DNA from: DATDAH01 sp036525535
GTDB lineage: Bacteria; Actinomycetota; Acidimicrobiia; Acidimicrobiales; DATDAH01
Direction of reading: 5' to 3'
DNA: 20,132 bases
NCBI GenBank assembly: GCA_036525535.1
Contig: DATDAH010000285.1
Span: 1-20,132, forward strand
Shown here: positions 6,656 through 13,068 of the stretch, piece after piece
Position numbering within the stretch: the stretch's first letter is position 1
How the letters are laid out: every line of letters begins with the position of its first letter
The notes under the pieces: generated by a model
The model's input: only the letters and a program-made list of their open reading frames with translations
Databases searched by the model: none
Told to the model about the DNA's origin: nothing
Translations under genes and position numbers: made by a program

Positions 6656-7555
6656 TCAGCCGTTCTGACCGGCCACCGAGGCGATGAGGGCCTCCCGGGT
6701 GGTGCTGATGCGGACGCCGTGGTTGTTGACCTGGTGCGGGGTGCCGCCGTGGCCGACGCCGTAGCCGTGGATCCCCATGGCACACGGGCCCGCGCAGTAC
6801 GGGCCCCACTGGAACACGGGCGAGCCGGACTGACCCCCGAAGGTGTCGTTGCGGTAGAAGACCATGTCCGCCTGCGTGACCCGGACCTGCTTGCGGTCGG
6901 TCCACATCGTCCCGAACGGCTTGTCGCCGGGGTAGCCCCGGAGGTGGGTCACCAGCCCGTTCAGGGCCTTGGGCCCCGGGCGGGAGAAGTAGCCGAACCA
7001 GCCGGTCTCGTTCCCGACCTCACAGTCCAGCTGGATGATGCCGAGGTCCTGGTACTCGCTCTGGGCGTCGTACCAGCCGGGGAGGGTCCAGAGCTCGGTC
7101 GCCGCACAGGACCCGAACGGCCGGTTCCCTGGCCCGTTCTCACCGGGCGTGAACACGTGGTCGGTGTACCAGTCGCCGGGGTCGGAGGTCCCGCCCGGGT
7201 GGACGCAGTGCCCGGACGTCAGCACCGTGTCGGCGTCGACCAGGAACCCGGTGCAGAGGAACTGGCCCTCGGGCGTGGTGAACGTGAGCTGACCGATCGC
7301 GGAGTTGGGGTAGGTCGAGGTGGCCTGCACGCGGGAGCGGTCGTCCTCGTTGATCACCGACTCGGTGCTGAACACCTCCGGCTCATGGCTGTCGCCCGCT
7401 CCCGGCAGCGCGCCCCCTTCGACGTACACGGCCCCCTGCAGCGAGGACACGGCGTTCGCCGCCGGCCCGGGTCCCGCCGAGGACGGCGTCGCTCCGGCGA
7501 GGCCCGGTGCGACCGCCGCCAGGGCGAGGAGAAGCAGAGGCCGGCCACGACGCAT
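6656..7555 (-). CDS. secreted glutamyl endopeptidase-like serine protease (S1B/V8 family), copy 2
   Basis: A 299-residue preproprotein, the middle paralogue. It has a signal peptide (about 1-27, RRGR then Leu/Ala-rich core), a short propeptide ending TE|SVINEDDR at Glu65, and a catalytic domain with His116 (TSGHC), Asp170 (YQDLG) and Ser243 (GGQSGS). Thr238 and His263 match the Glu-recognition positions of the family, and six cysteines are present. The RGYPGDKPFGTMW stretch corresponds to the GYPGDK motif of Bacillus glutamyl endopeptidase. The ATG is preceded by GGGGAG. It lies 49 nt downstream of copy 3 and 73 nt upstream of copy 1, and is more similar to copy 3 than to copy 1. Confidence 0.88.
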   Translation of the reverse strand: MRRGRPLLLLALAAVAPGLAGATPSSAGPGPAANAVSSLQGAVYVEGGALPGAGDSHEPEVFSTESVINEDDRSRVQATSTYPNSAIGQLTFTTPEGQFLCTGFLVDADTVLTSGHCVHPGGTSDPGDWYTDHVFTPGENGPGNRPFGSCAATELWTLPGWYDAQSEYQDLGIIQLDCEVGNETGWFGYFSRPGPKALNGLVTHLRGYPGDKPFGTMWTDRKQVRVTQADMVFYRNDTFGGQSGSPVFQWGPYCAGPCAMGIHGYGVGHGGTPHQVNNHGVRISTTREALIASVAGQNG

Positions 7556-7604
7556 GGCTCCCCTTGTAGCGGGAGATCATGGACTTGCGGTGAGAAATCC
7601 CGGA

Positions 7605-8615
7605 TCAGGCGCCGGCGAGCGCGGCGAGCAGCGCCGACCGGGCCTCATCCAGCCGTGGGCCGTGGTTCAGGTCGGCGTGGGGCCCGCCGGCGTGCCGGCC
7701 GTAGGCGTGGACGGCGAGGACACAGGGCCCCCGGCTGCCGTTGCCGCCGCGGTAGCCGAACACGGGCGAGCCCGACTGGCCGACGAAGGTGTCGGCCGCG
7801 TAGAACGCCATGAGCCGCTGCGAGACCCGTATCCGGTCCCGCATGGTCCACAGCGATCCCCCGGCCTTGTCGCCCGGGTAGCCCCGCACCTGGACCACCA
7901 CGTTGGCCAGGCCCTTCGGGCCCGGTGAGGCCTGGTAGCCGAACCAACCAACCGTGTCGCCGATCGCGCAGTCCAGCTGGATCAGGCCGAGGTCCTGGTA
8001 CTCCGCCCCGTCCTCGTACCAGCCGGGCAGGGCCAGCAGCTCCCGGCCCCGGCACGAGCCGAACGGCGCGATGGCGCCCTCGGCCCCCGGGGCGAAGGTC
8101 ACCCGGGTCGACCAGCCGTCGGCTCCGGTCAGCCCGTCGTGCACGCAATGGCCGGCGGTCAGGACGGTGTCGGCGTCGATGAGCGTGCCTGTGCACCAGT
8201 GGCGGCGGCCCGCCTGGCGGAAGTCGACGCGCCCGATGGCCGAGTTCGGATAATCCGTGGTGCGGCCCCACAGCGAGATCCGGCCGTCCGGCCCGATCAC
8301 CGACTCGGCCGAGTCGGCCACCGCCGTCGGAAAGGACCGCCCCGCACCGGTCGGGGTGCGCCCGCTCAGGCGGGCCGCCGCGGCAGCCTGGCCGCCGGGG
8401 TCGAAGGGCTGACCGCCGACGATGATCGCCTCGACCGCCACCCCGACCGAGCCCCGGGTCGACGAGTACACCGCGGCGAGCCGTACCGGGTCCGCGGCGA
8501 CGACTGGCGGGAGCGCCTCGGACGCCGGGGGGTCCTGGACCGGGACGGTGGTCACCCCGGCCACGGTCAAGGCCGCGCCCACCACCACGAGGGCCGCCGT
8601 CGTGCTCCTCCGCAT
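7605..8615 (-). CDS. secreted glutamyl endopeptidase-like serine protease (S1B/V8 family), copy 3
   Basis: A 336-residue preproprotein, first in the transcribed order. The signal peptide spans about 1-22, and the propeptide is the longest of the three, ending AE|SVIGPDGR at Glu104. The catalytic domain has His156 (TAGHC), Asp208 (YQDLG) and Ser281 (VGQSGS); Thr276 and His303 match the Glu-recognition positions. Two differences from its paralogues stand out: Val278 replaces a Gly just before the catalytic loop, and one cysteine of the CxGPC pair is missing, leaving five cysteines. The start is ATG with GGAAGG 13 nt upstream, a rather long spacing. It is divergent from the isomerase-like gene. 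Confidence 0.87.
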   Translation of the reverse strand: MRRSTTAALVVVGAALTVAGVTTVPVQDPPASEALPPVVAADPVRLAAVYSSTRGSVGVAVEAIIVGGQPFDPGGQAAAAARLSGRTPTGAGRSFPTAVADSAESVIGPDGRISLWGRTTDYPNSAIGRVDFRQAGRRHWCTGTLIDADTVLTAGHCVHDGLTGADGWSTRVTFAPGAEGAIAPFGSCRGRELLALPGWYEDGAEYQDLGLIQLDCAIGDTVGWFGYQASPGPKGLANVVVQVRGYPGDKAGGSLWTMRDRIRVSQRLMAFYAADTFVGQSGSPVFGYRGGNGSRGPCVLAVHAYGRHAGGPHADLNHGPRLDEARSALLAALAGA

Positions 8616-8668
8616 GTCGGTGCTCGTACCTTCCGGGTCGCTCGGGCCTCCGCCCAGGCTCGTGACCA

Positions 8669-8674
8669 GCTATA
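8669..8674 (-). promoter_or_regulatory. -10 box TATAGC of the protease cluster
   Basis: TATAGC on the minus strand overlaps the plus-strand TATACC box, so both divergent promoters share a TATA core. It predicts a leader of roughly 45 nt for protease copy 3. Confidence 0.33.
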
Positions 8675-8676
8675 CC
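8671..8676 (+). promoter_or_regulatory. -10 box TATACC, leaderless start of the isomerase-like gene
   Basis: TATACC ends 7 nt before the GTG at 8684. No ribosome binding site is present, which fits a leaderless mRNA and supports this start. Confidence 0.38.
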
Positions 8677-8683
8677 ACTCTCC

Positions 8684-9472
8684 GTGACCGCAGTACATCC
8701 CCGGGTGGCGGTGAGCCAGATCTCGAGCTGGACGTGGTCGGTCGCCGAGGACCTGGCCTTCTACCGCGAGGCCGGCATCCACACGGTGGGCGTCGCCCTG
8801 CGCAAGCTCGTCGAGCCCGGTACGGCCGACCAGTTGGCCGAGGCCGGCCTGGCCTGGTCCGACGTCATCGGGGTCGGTTCCCGTCGGGTGGCCGAAGGTC
8901 TGGCGCTGGCGGCCCGGCTCGGGGCCCCGATGGTCGTGCTGACCACGGGCCCGGCCGGACCCGAGCCGTGGGAGGCCGCCGCCGACCGGTTCGCCGAGAC
9001 CATGGGCCCGCTCGTCGACCAGGCCCGGACCGCAGGCGTGGGGCTGACCCTCGAGCACACCAACTCCCTCCGGGCCGACGTGGGCTTCGTGCACTCCCTG
9101 CGCGACGCCATCGACCTCGCCCGCCGGGTCGACCTCGGGGTCTGCGTCGAGGTCAACGCCTGCTGGGGCGAGCGCGACCTGGCGAGCACCATCGCCGACG
9201 GCATCGACCGCATCCGCCTGGTCCAGGTCAGCGACTACGCCATCGGGACGACCTCCACCCCTGACCGCCTCGTGCCGGGCGACGGTGACATCCCCCTGGC
9301 TCGCATCCTCGGCCAACTGCTCGCCGCCGGGTACGACGGGGCCTTCGAGCTGGAGCTGGTCGGGCCCCGGATCGACGCCGAGGGCTACCGCTCCGCCATC
9401 ACCCGCAGCGTCCAGTACCTGAGCGCGCTGCTCACCGACCTGGGGGCTGAGCCCGCCAGCGTCGGTGGTTAG
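8684..9472 (+). CDS. sugar phosphate isomerase/epimerase-like TIM-barrel protein
   Basis: A 262-residue protein of the xylose-isomerase-like (AP endonuclease 2) TIM-barrel superfamily. Acidic residues at barrel strand ends fit metal ligands: Glu124 (LTLEHTN), Glu156 (VCVEVNAC) and Glu222/Glu224 (AFELELVG), with the loop VPGDGDIPL near the end as in related epimerases. The strand that often carries HxxD reads QVSDY here, so the usual His ligand seems to be missing. The members have many substrates and none can be chosen. The start is GTG; its stop overlaps the stop of the convergent Thr-tail gene, so their 3' ends share 4 nt. Confidence 0.78.
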   Translation: MTAVHPRVAVSQISSWTWSVAEDLAFYREAGIHTVGVALRKLVEPGTADQLAEAGLAWSDVIGVGSRRVAEGLALAARLGAPMVVLTTGPAGPEPWEAAADRFAETMGPLVDQARTAGVGLTLEHTNSLRADVGFVHSLRDAIDLARRVDLGVCVEVNACWGERDLASTIADGIDRIRLVQVSDYAIGTTSTPDRLVPGDGDIPLARILGQLLAAGYDGAFELELVGPRIDAEGYRSAITRSVQYLSALLTDLGAEPASVGG

Positions 9473-9975
9473 ATCGTCGTCGGCGGGGGCGCGGTCGTCG
9501 GGGGCGGCGCGGTCGTCGTCGTGGTCGTCGTCGTGGTCGTTGTGGTCGTTGTGGTGGTCGTCGTGCTGGTGGTGGAGGACGTGGTGGAGGACGTGGTGGT
9601 CGTCGGGGCCGTCGTGGACACCGTGACGTCGGTCGTCGACGTGTCGCCGGAGTCGTCCCCGCCTCCACTGGAGGCCAACGCGACGCCGATGGCCACGACC
9701 AGGACGAGGATGATCACGCCGAGGACGATGACCGAGGTCGCCTTGTACCAGGGCGGCTCCTCGCCTTCAGGCCCGTCATCGCCGCCGTCGCCGCCCCCGC
9801 CACCACCGCCGGCCGGGGGCTCGCCACCACCGGGAGGTACGGGTTGGGGAGGGACGGCGACGTGCACGGTGTCGCCCTGGCCCATGTCGACGCCACCCGG
9901 TGGGGTCGCGTCCGGATCGCCCGCGCCGGGGACCACCGGCGTGTCGAGTTGGGTGGGATCGCCGGGGTCGCTCAC
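9469..9975 (-). CDS. single-pass membrane protein with Gly/Pro-rich head and poly-Thr tail
   Basis: A 168-residue protein with no recognised domain. The first ~80 residues are acidic and rich in Gly, Pro and Asp, with a poly-Gly run. A membrane helix follows (VIVLGVIILVLVVAIGVALA, after PPWYKATS), then a tail dominated by Thr, including a run of about 18 Thr, ending PPPTTAPPPTTI. Predicted topology is head in, tail out; the tail could be an O-glycosylated wall-spanning stalk (inference). The start is GTG with TACTGT 7 nt upstream (leaderless). It lies 25 nt downstream of the SDR gene. The Thr tail echoes the small Thr-rich lipoprotein at 3033. Confidence 0.72.
   Translation of the reverse strand: MSDPGDPTQLDTPVVPGAGDPDATPPGGVDMGQGDTVHVAVPPQPVPPGGGEPPAGGGGGGGDGGDDGPEGEEPPWYKATSVIVLGVIILVLVVAIGVALASSGGGDDSGDTSTTDVTVSTTAPTTTTSSTTSSTTSTTTTTTTTTTTTTTTTTTAPPPTTAPPPTTI
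9475..9640. repeat. low-complexity GTC/GTG repeat encoding the poly-Thr tail
   Basis: Degenerate trinucleotide repeat, read on the minus strand as ACC/ACG/ACA Thr codons. It includes a perfect 12-bp tandem pair, GTGGTGGAGGAC, at 9569-9592, coding for TTSS units. Length variation by slippage is likely. Confidence 0.8.
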
Positions 9976-9982
9976 CCGGCCG

Positions 9983-9988
9983 ACAGTA
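9983..9988 (-). promoter_or_regulatory. -10 box TACTGT, leaderless start of the Thr-tail protein
   Basis: TACTGT ends 7 nt before the GTG. The 11-mer TACTGTCGGCC is identical to that before the SDR at 16824, with the same spacing to the start codon. Confidence 0.5.
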
Positions 9989-10000
9989 GCCCGAGGGTGC

Positions 10001-10864
10001 TCACGGGAGAGCGAGGAGCTCGCGGCTGACCGTCCAGAGGCGCTCGGCGGCCTCATCGTCCCGGGCGACCTTCGAGAGGCTCCTGTCCGCCGGCTTGGAG
10101 CTGCTGAAGTACCCCCCGGACACCCCCTCGAGCTCGGGGGCGGAGGCCACCCACACCTGGGTGCGAGCCCCTTCCTCCGGCGTGCGGGAGAAGGGCCGGG
10201 CCACGAACGTGGTCAGGGCCGTCGTCAGGCGGGTGTCGCCGTCCCGCCCGAAGCGGGTGGCCACGCTGCCCGGGTGGACGGCGTTGACGGTGACCCCGGT
10301 CCCTTCGAGGCGCTTGGCCAGGGCCCGGGTGAAGTAGATGTTGGCCAGCTTGGAGCGGCCGTAGACGCGGTAGGACCAGAAGCGGCCCTCGCACTGGAGG
10401 TCGTCGAACTTCAGGCCGTCGATGGCGAACTTGTGGGCCTCGGAGGCGACGACCACGATCCGGGCCGGGGCACTGGCCTTGAGCCGGTCCAGTAGCAGGT
10501 CGGTCAGGAGGACGTGGCCGAGGTGGTTGACGCCGAAGGTCGTCTCGAAGCCGTCCGCGGTCTCGGTCCGCTCGCTCAGGATCAGGCCGGCGTTGTTGAC
10601 GAGGACGTCCAGTCGAGGGTGGGTGGCCAGGAACGCCTCGGCGAAGTACCGGATGGAGCCTGTGGAGGCCAGGTCGAGGGCCATGACCTCGACCTGCTGC
10701 GGGTCGGCGCCCGACCGCTCGATGATCGCCTGGCGCGCGGCGTCTCCGCGGGCGGCGTCCCGGGCGGTGATGGTCACGGCGGCACCCATCGTGGCCAGCG
10801 CCACGGCCGTCTCCAGGCCGAGCCCGGCGTTGCCGCCGGTGATGAGAACGGTCTTGTCCTTCAT
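10001..10864 (-). CDS. short-chain dehydrogenase/reductase (retinol dehydrogenase-like)
   Basis: A 287-residue classical SDR. It has the cofactor motif TGGNAGLG at 9-16, NNAG at 90-93, catalytic Ser141 (VVVAS) and Tyr168/Lys172 in YGRSK. The overall pattern (GVNHLGHVLLT and YGRSKLANI) matches the retinol-dehydrogenase/protochlorophyllide-reductase-like group, which usually uses NADP(H) to interconvert alcohols and carbonyls on hydrophobic substrates. The ATG overlaps the stop of the GH31 gene as ATGA, so the two are translationally coupled. The substrate is unknown; the operon suggests a lipid-like or glycolipid-derived compound (inference). Confidence 0.9.
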   Translation of the reverse strand: MKDKTVLITGGNAGLGLETAVALATMGAAVTITARDAARGDAARQAIIERSGADPQQVEVMALDLASTGSIRYFAEAFLATHPRLDVLVNNAGLILSERTETADGFETTFGVNHLGHVLLTDLLLDRLKASAPARIVVVASEAHKFAIDGLKFDDLQCEGRFWSYRVYGRSKLANIYFTRALAKRLEGTGVTVNAVHPGSVATRFGRDGDTRLTTALTTFVARPFSRTPEEGARTQVWVASAPELEGVSGGYFSSSKPADRSLSKVARDDEAAERLWTVSRELLALP

Positions 10865-13068
10865 GGCAGTGCTCCGCGGATGGCGTCGAGGACGGCGGCC
10901 CCCTCGATGGCGTACAACGGCAGCGTGTCGAGGGGCGCCCGCACCCTACGGGTCGTGGGCCCCTCGATCACCGTCTCGGGATCCCACACGTCGACCCACC
11001 GGCCCGGGGGGAACCAGACCTGACGGGCCCGGTCGCCGCTGCGCCAGACGGGGGCGACGAGGAGATCGTCGCCCAACAGCCACTCGTCCCACGCGTCACC
11101 CGCCTCCGCGTGGTCGGGCCACCGGAACGCCAGCGGCCGCACCGGTGTGAGCCCGGTGTCGTGGGCTTCTCGGGCGAGGTCGACGAGGTAGGGCACGAGG
11201 GCCTCGTGCAGCCGGATGTAGGTGCCGTAGACCTCGGTCATCTCGGCGTCGTCCGAGGGCTGGGTCGGCATGTCCCAGGGCAGGTCCGAGCCCTTGCCAT
11301 GGAAGCGCATCAGCGGGCTGAGGGCCCCGACCTGGATCCAGCGGGCGTAGACCTCACGGTCGGCGAACTCGGAGTAGCCACCGATGTCGGACCCCCAGAA
11401 GGGCAGGCCCAGGAAGGCCGCCCGCTGGATGCTCACCAGCACGCTGCGGAGGCCGAGGTCGGTGGAGGCGCCGGTGGCCGGCACCTCGGGGATCTGGAAC
11501 CCGTCCCGGCTGTGGGTGTCACCGCCCCAGGTGGCGACCAGGCCCTGGGTGCCTGTGTAGGCCGCCCGGGCGATGGCGTAGCCGTCCTCGGGGCGGGCCT
11601 CGTCGATGACCCGACGCACGTTCGCCTGCATCAGCACCGGGTAGGCGTTGTGGAGCTCGGCGCCGGTCCGGCCGTCGGCGTACTCGTCGTCGGGGTCGGA
11701 GGCCACGTCGGGCTCGTCCCCGCGGTCGATGAAGAAGCCGTCGACCAGGCTGCCCTCGGGGGAGGCCAGGAAGTCGGTCAGGTCCTCCCGGTACCACGCC
11801 GCAGCCTCGGGGTTCGTGAAGTCGATCGCCCGGTCGGTGTCCGGCCCCAGGTAGCCGAGGCGCCGGGCCTCCCGGCCCCGGGCCCCGATGGCCCAGTTGG
11901 ATATCCAGACCCACGGGTGGCTGCCGCGGTCTTGGAGGAGCTGGAGCATCCCGTCGGGGTCGGGGAACCGCTCGGTGTCGAACTGGAGCCGGCCGTAGCC
12001 CTCCAGGCCGGTCCCCCACGGCCGGTCCAGGTGGAACACGCCGGGCGGCGGCAGGCCGAGCTCGTCGTAGTGGCGGAGCTCGTCGGCCACGGCCGGGTTC
12101 AACAGCACGCCGTCGTACTCCACGGGCTCGCCGACCGGGAACTCGTCCCGGCCCCGCCAGTGCCGGAAGAGGTAGTCCGGCGGCACCGGCGCCCGACCGG
12201 TCAGAGCGGTGTACTCGGCGAGGACCGTCGGGTGGTCGCCCACGAACACGTGCCAAGAGCCGCCACCCGTCTCCGGGTCGACGGCGAAGGCCACGTCGAG
12301 GCCGTCGGGATCGGTGACCCCGATGTCGTAGGTCCCCTCCATCGTGCCGTCGACCAGCATCCCGTAGCCCGCCGAGGACTGGTGGAACGGGGCGTACGCC
12401 GAGATCGTGGGGACGATCGACATCGGGACGATCTCGCCCCGGCGATCGAGGGTGCCGGCCTCGATGGGCTCCACTTCGGAGTCGATCAGGTCGCCGACGA
12501 TGCGTTCGGTCAGCCCGTAGATCCGCTCGTCGGGCCGGAGCACGATCTGCTGGCCCCACGCGGTCACGTCCCGGTCGTCGCGGGGGTCGAGGACGAACCC
12601 GGCCGTGGCGGTCGTCGGGGGCGAGAGCGTCAGCACCCCCCGCGAGCCGTCGCTGAAGCGGACGCCGAGCACGGCGGCGGCGCCGTCGTACCGGTCCAGG
12701 TGGGCCCCGGTGATCGTGATGCGCTCGCCGTCCCGCACCAGGTACGGGCGCGTCTCCTGCACCACGCGCCCGTCGACGTCGAGCACGGCCATGGCGAACG
12801 GGTCGCCGTCGAAGCGCACCGCCAGTCCGTGCCGGGTCCTCAGCGTGAGGCGGTCACCGCGGCCCTCCGCGGCCCGGAACTGCGCTGCGGGATCGTCGAG
12901 CGGCGTCGACGGGAGCCCGGTCGGCCGCGTGTCGGCCTCGTCGGCGTCGTCCGACGAGCACGCGCCGGCCACCAGCACCAGCGCCAGGAGGACGGCGCCC
13001 ACCCGGCGGCCGTTCTGGCTCCTGATTCGACTCCCCCGGGAGTCGAATCGGGGGCCAGGAGCGCTCAT
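10861..13068 (-). CDS. GH31 family glycosidase, lipid-anchored (alpha-glucosidase-like)
   Basis: A 735-residue lipoprotein with signal peptide and lipobox VAGAC (Cys37), so it acts outside the membrane. The N-terminal beta-sandwich region runs to about 290, and the (beta/alpha)8 barrel follows. The likely nucleophile is Asp448 in GFFIDRGDE and the likely acid/base is Asp517 in WGGDTHSRD; GLPFWGSDIGGY and LMRFHG are typical GH31 barrel-end motifs. The nucleophile motif differs from the usual WxDMNE, so the exact substrate (alpha-glucoside, xyloside or other) is open. The start chosen is the ATG at 13066-13068, overlapping the thiolase stop as ATGA; it lacks a ribosome binding site. A 26-bp inverted repeat lies in codons 7-15. 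Confidence 0.85.
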   Translation of the reverse strand: MSAPGPRFDSRGSRIRSQNGRRVGAVLLALVLVAGACSSDDADEADTRPTGLPSTPLDDPAAQFRAAEGRGDRLTLRTRHGLAVRFDGDPFAMAVLDVDGRVVQETRPYLVRDGERITITGAHLDRYDGAAAVLGVRFSDGSRGVLTLSPPTTATAGFVLDPRDDRDVTAWGQQIVLRPDERIYGLTERIVGDLIDSEVEPIEAGTLDRRGEIVPMSIVPTISAYAPFHQSSAGYGMLVDGTMEGTYDIGVTDPDGLDVAFAVDPETGGGSWHVFVGDHPTVLAEYTALTGRAPVPPDYLFRHWRGRDEFPVGEPVEYDGVLLNPAVADELRHYDELGLPPPGVFHLDRPWGTGLEGYGRLQFDTERFPDPDGMLQLLQDRGSHPWVWISNWAIGARGREARRLGYLGPDTDRAIDFTNPEAAAWYREDLTDFLASPEGSLVDGFFIDRGDEPDVASDPDDEYADGRTGAELHNAYPVLMQANVRRVIDEARPEDGYAIARAAYTGTQGLVATWGGDTHSRDGFQIPEVPATGASTDLGLRSVLVSIQRAAFLGLPFWGSDIGGYSEFADREVYARWIQVGALSPLMRFHGKGSDLPWDMPTQPSDDAEMTEVYGTYIRLHEALVPYLVDLAREAHDTGLTPVRPLAFRWPDHAEAGDAWDEWLLGDDLLVAPVWRSGDRARQVWFPPGRWVDVWDPETVIEGPTTRRVRAPLDTLPLYAIEGAAVLDAIRGALP
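13024..13049. repeat. 26-bp near-perfect palindrome (12-bp arms) in the GH31 signal-peptide region
   Basis: Arms GATTCGACTCCC and GGGAGTCGAATC are perfect inverted repeats separated by 2 nt. In RNA this would form a strong hairpin about 20 nt inside the GH31 coding region, just after the thiolase stop. It could be an attenuator, an RNA-processing or stability element that sets thiolase/GH31 ratio, or a protein binding site. Confidence 0.75.

Noticed and set aside
9480..9640. CRISPR-like or satellite array appearance
   Set aside because: The repeat is a degenerate trinucleotide run explained by Thr codons, with no spacers of even length.
13024..13049. tRNA T-arm resemblance (GTCGAATC) of the palindrome
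   Set aside because: No acceptor stem, anticodon arm or D arm surrounds it and it lies within the GH31 reading frame.
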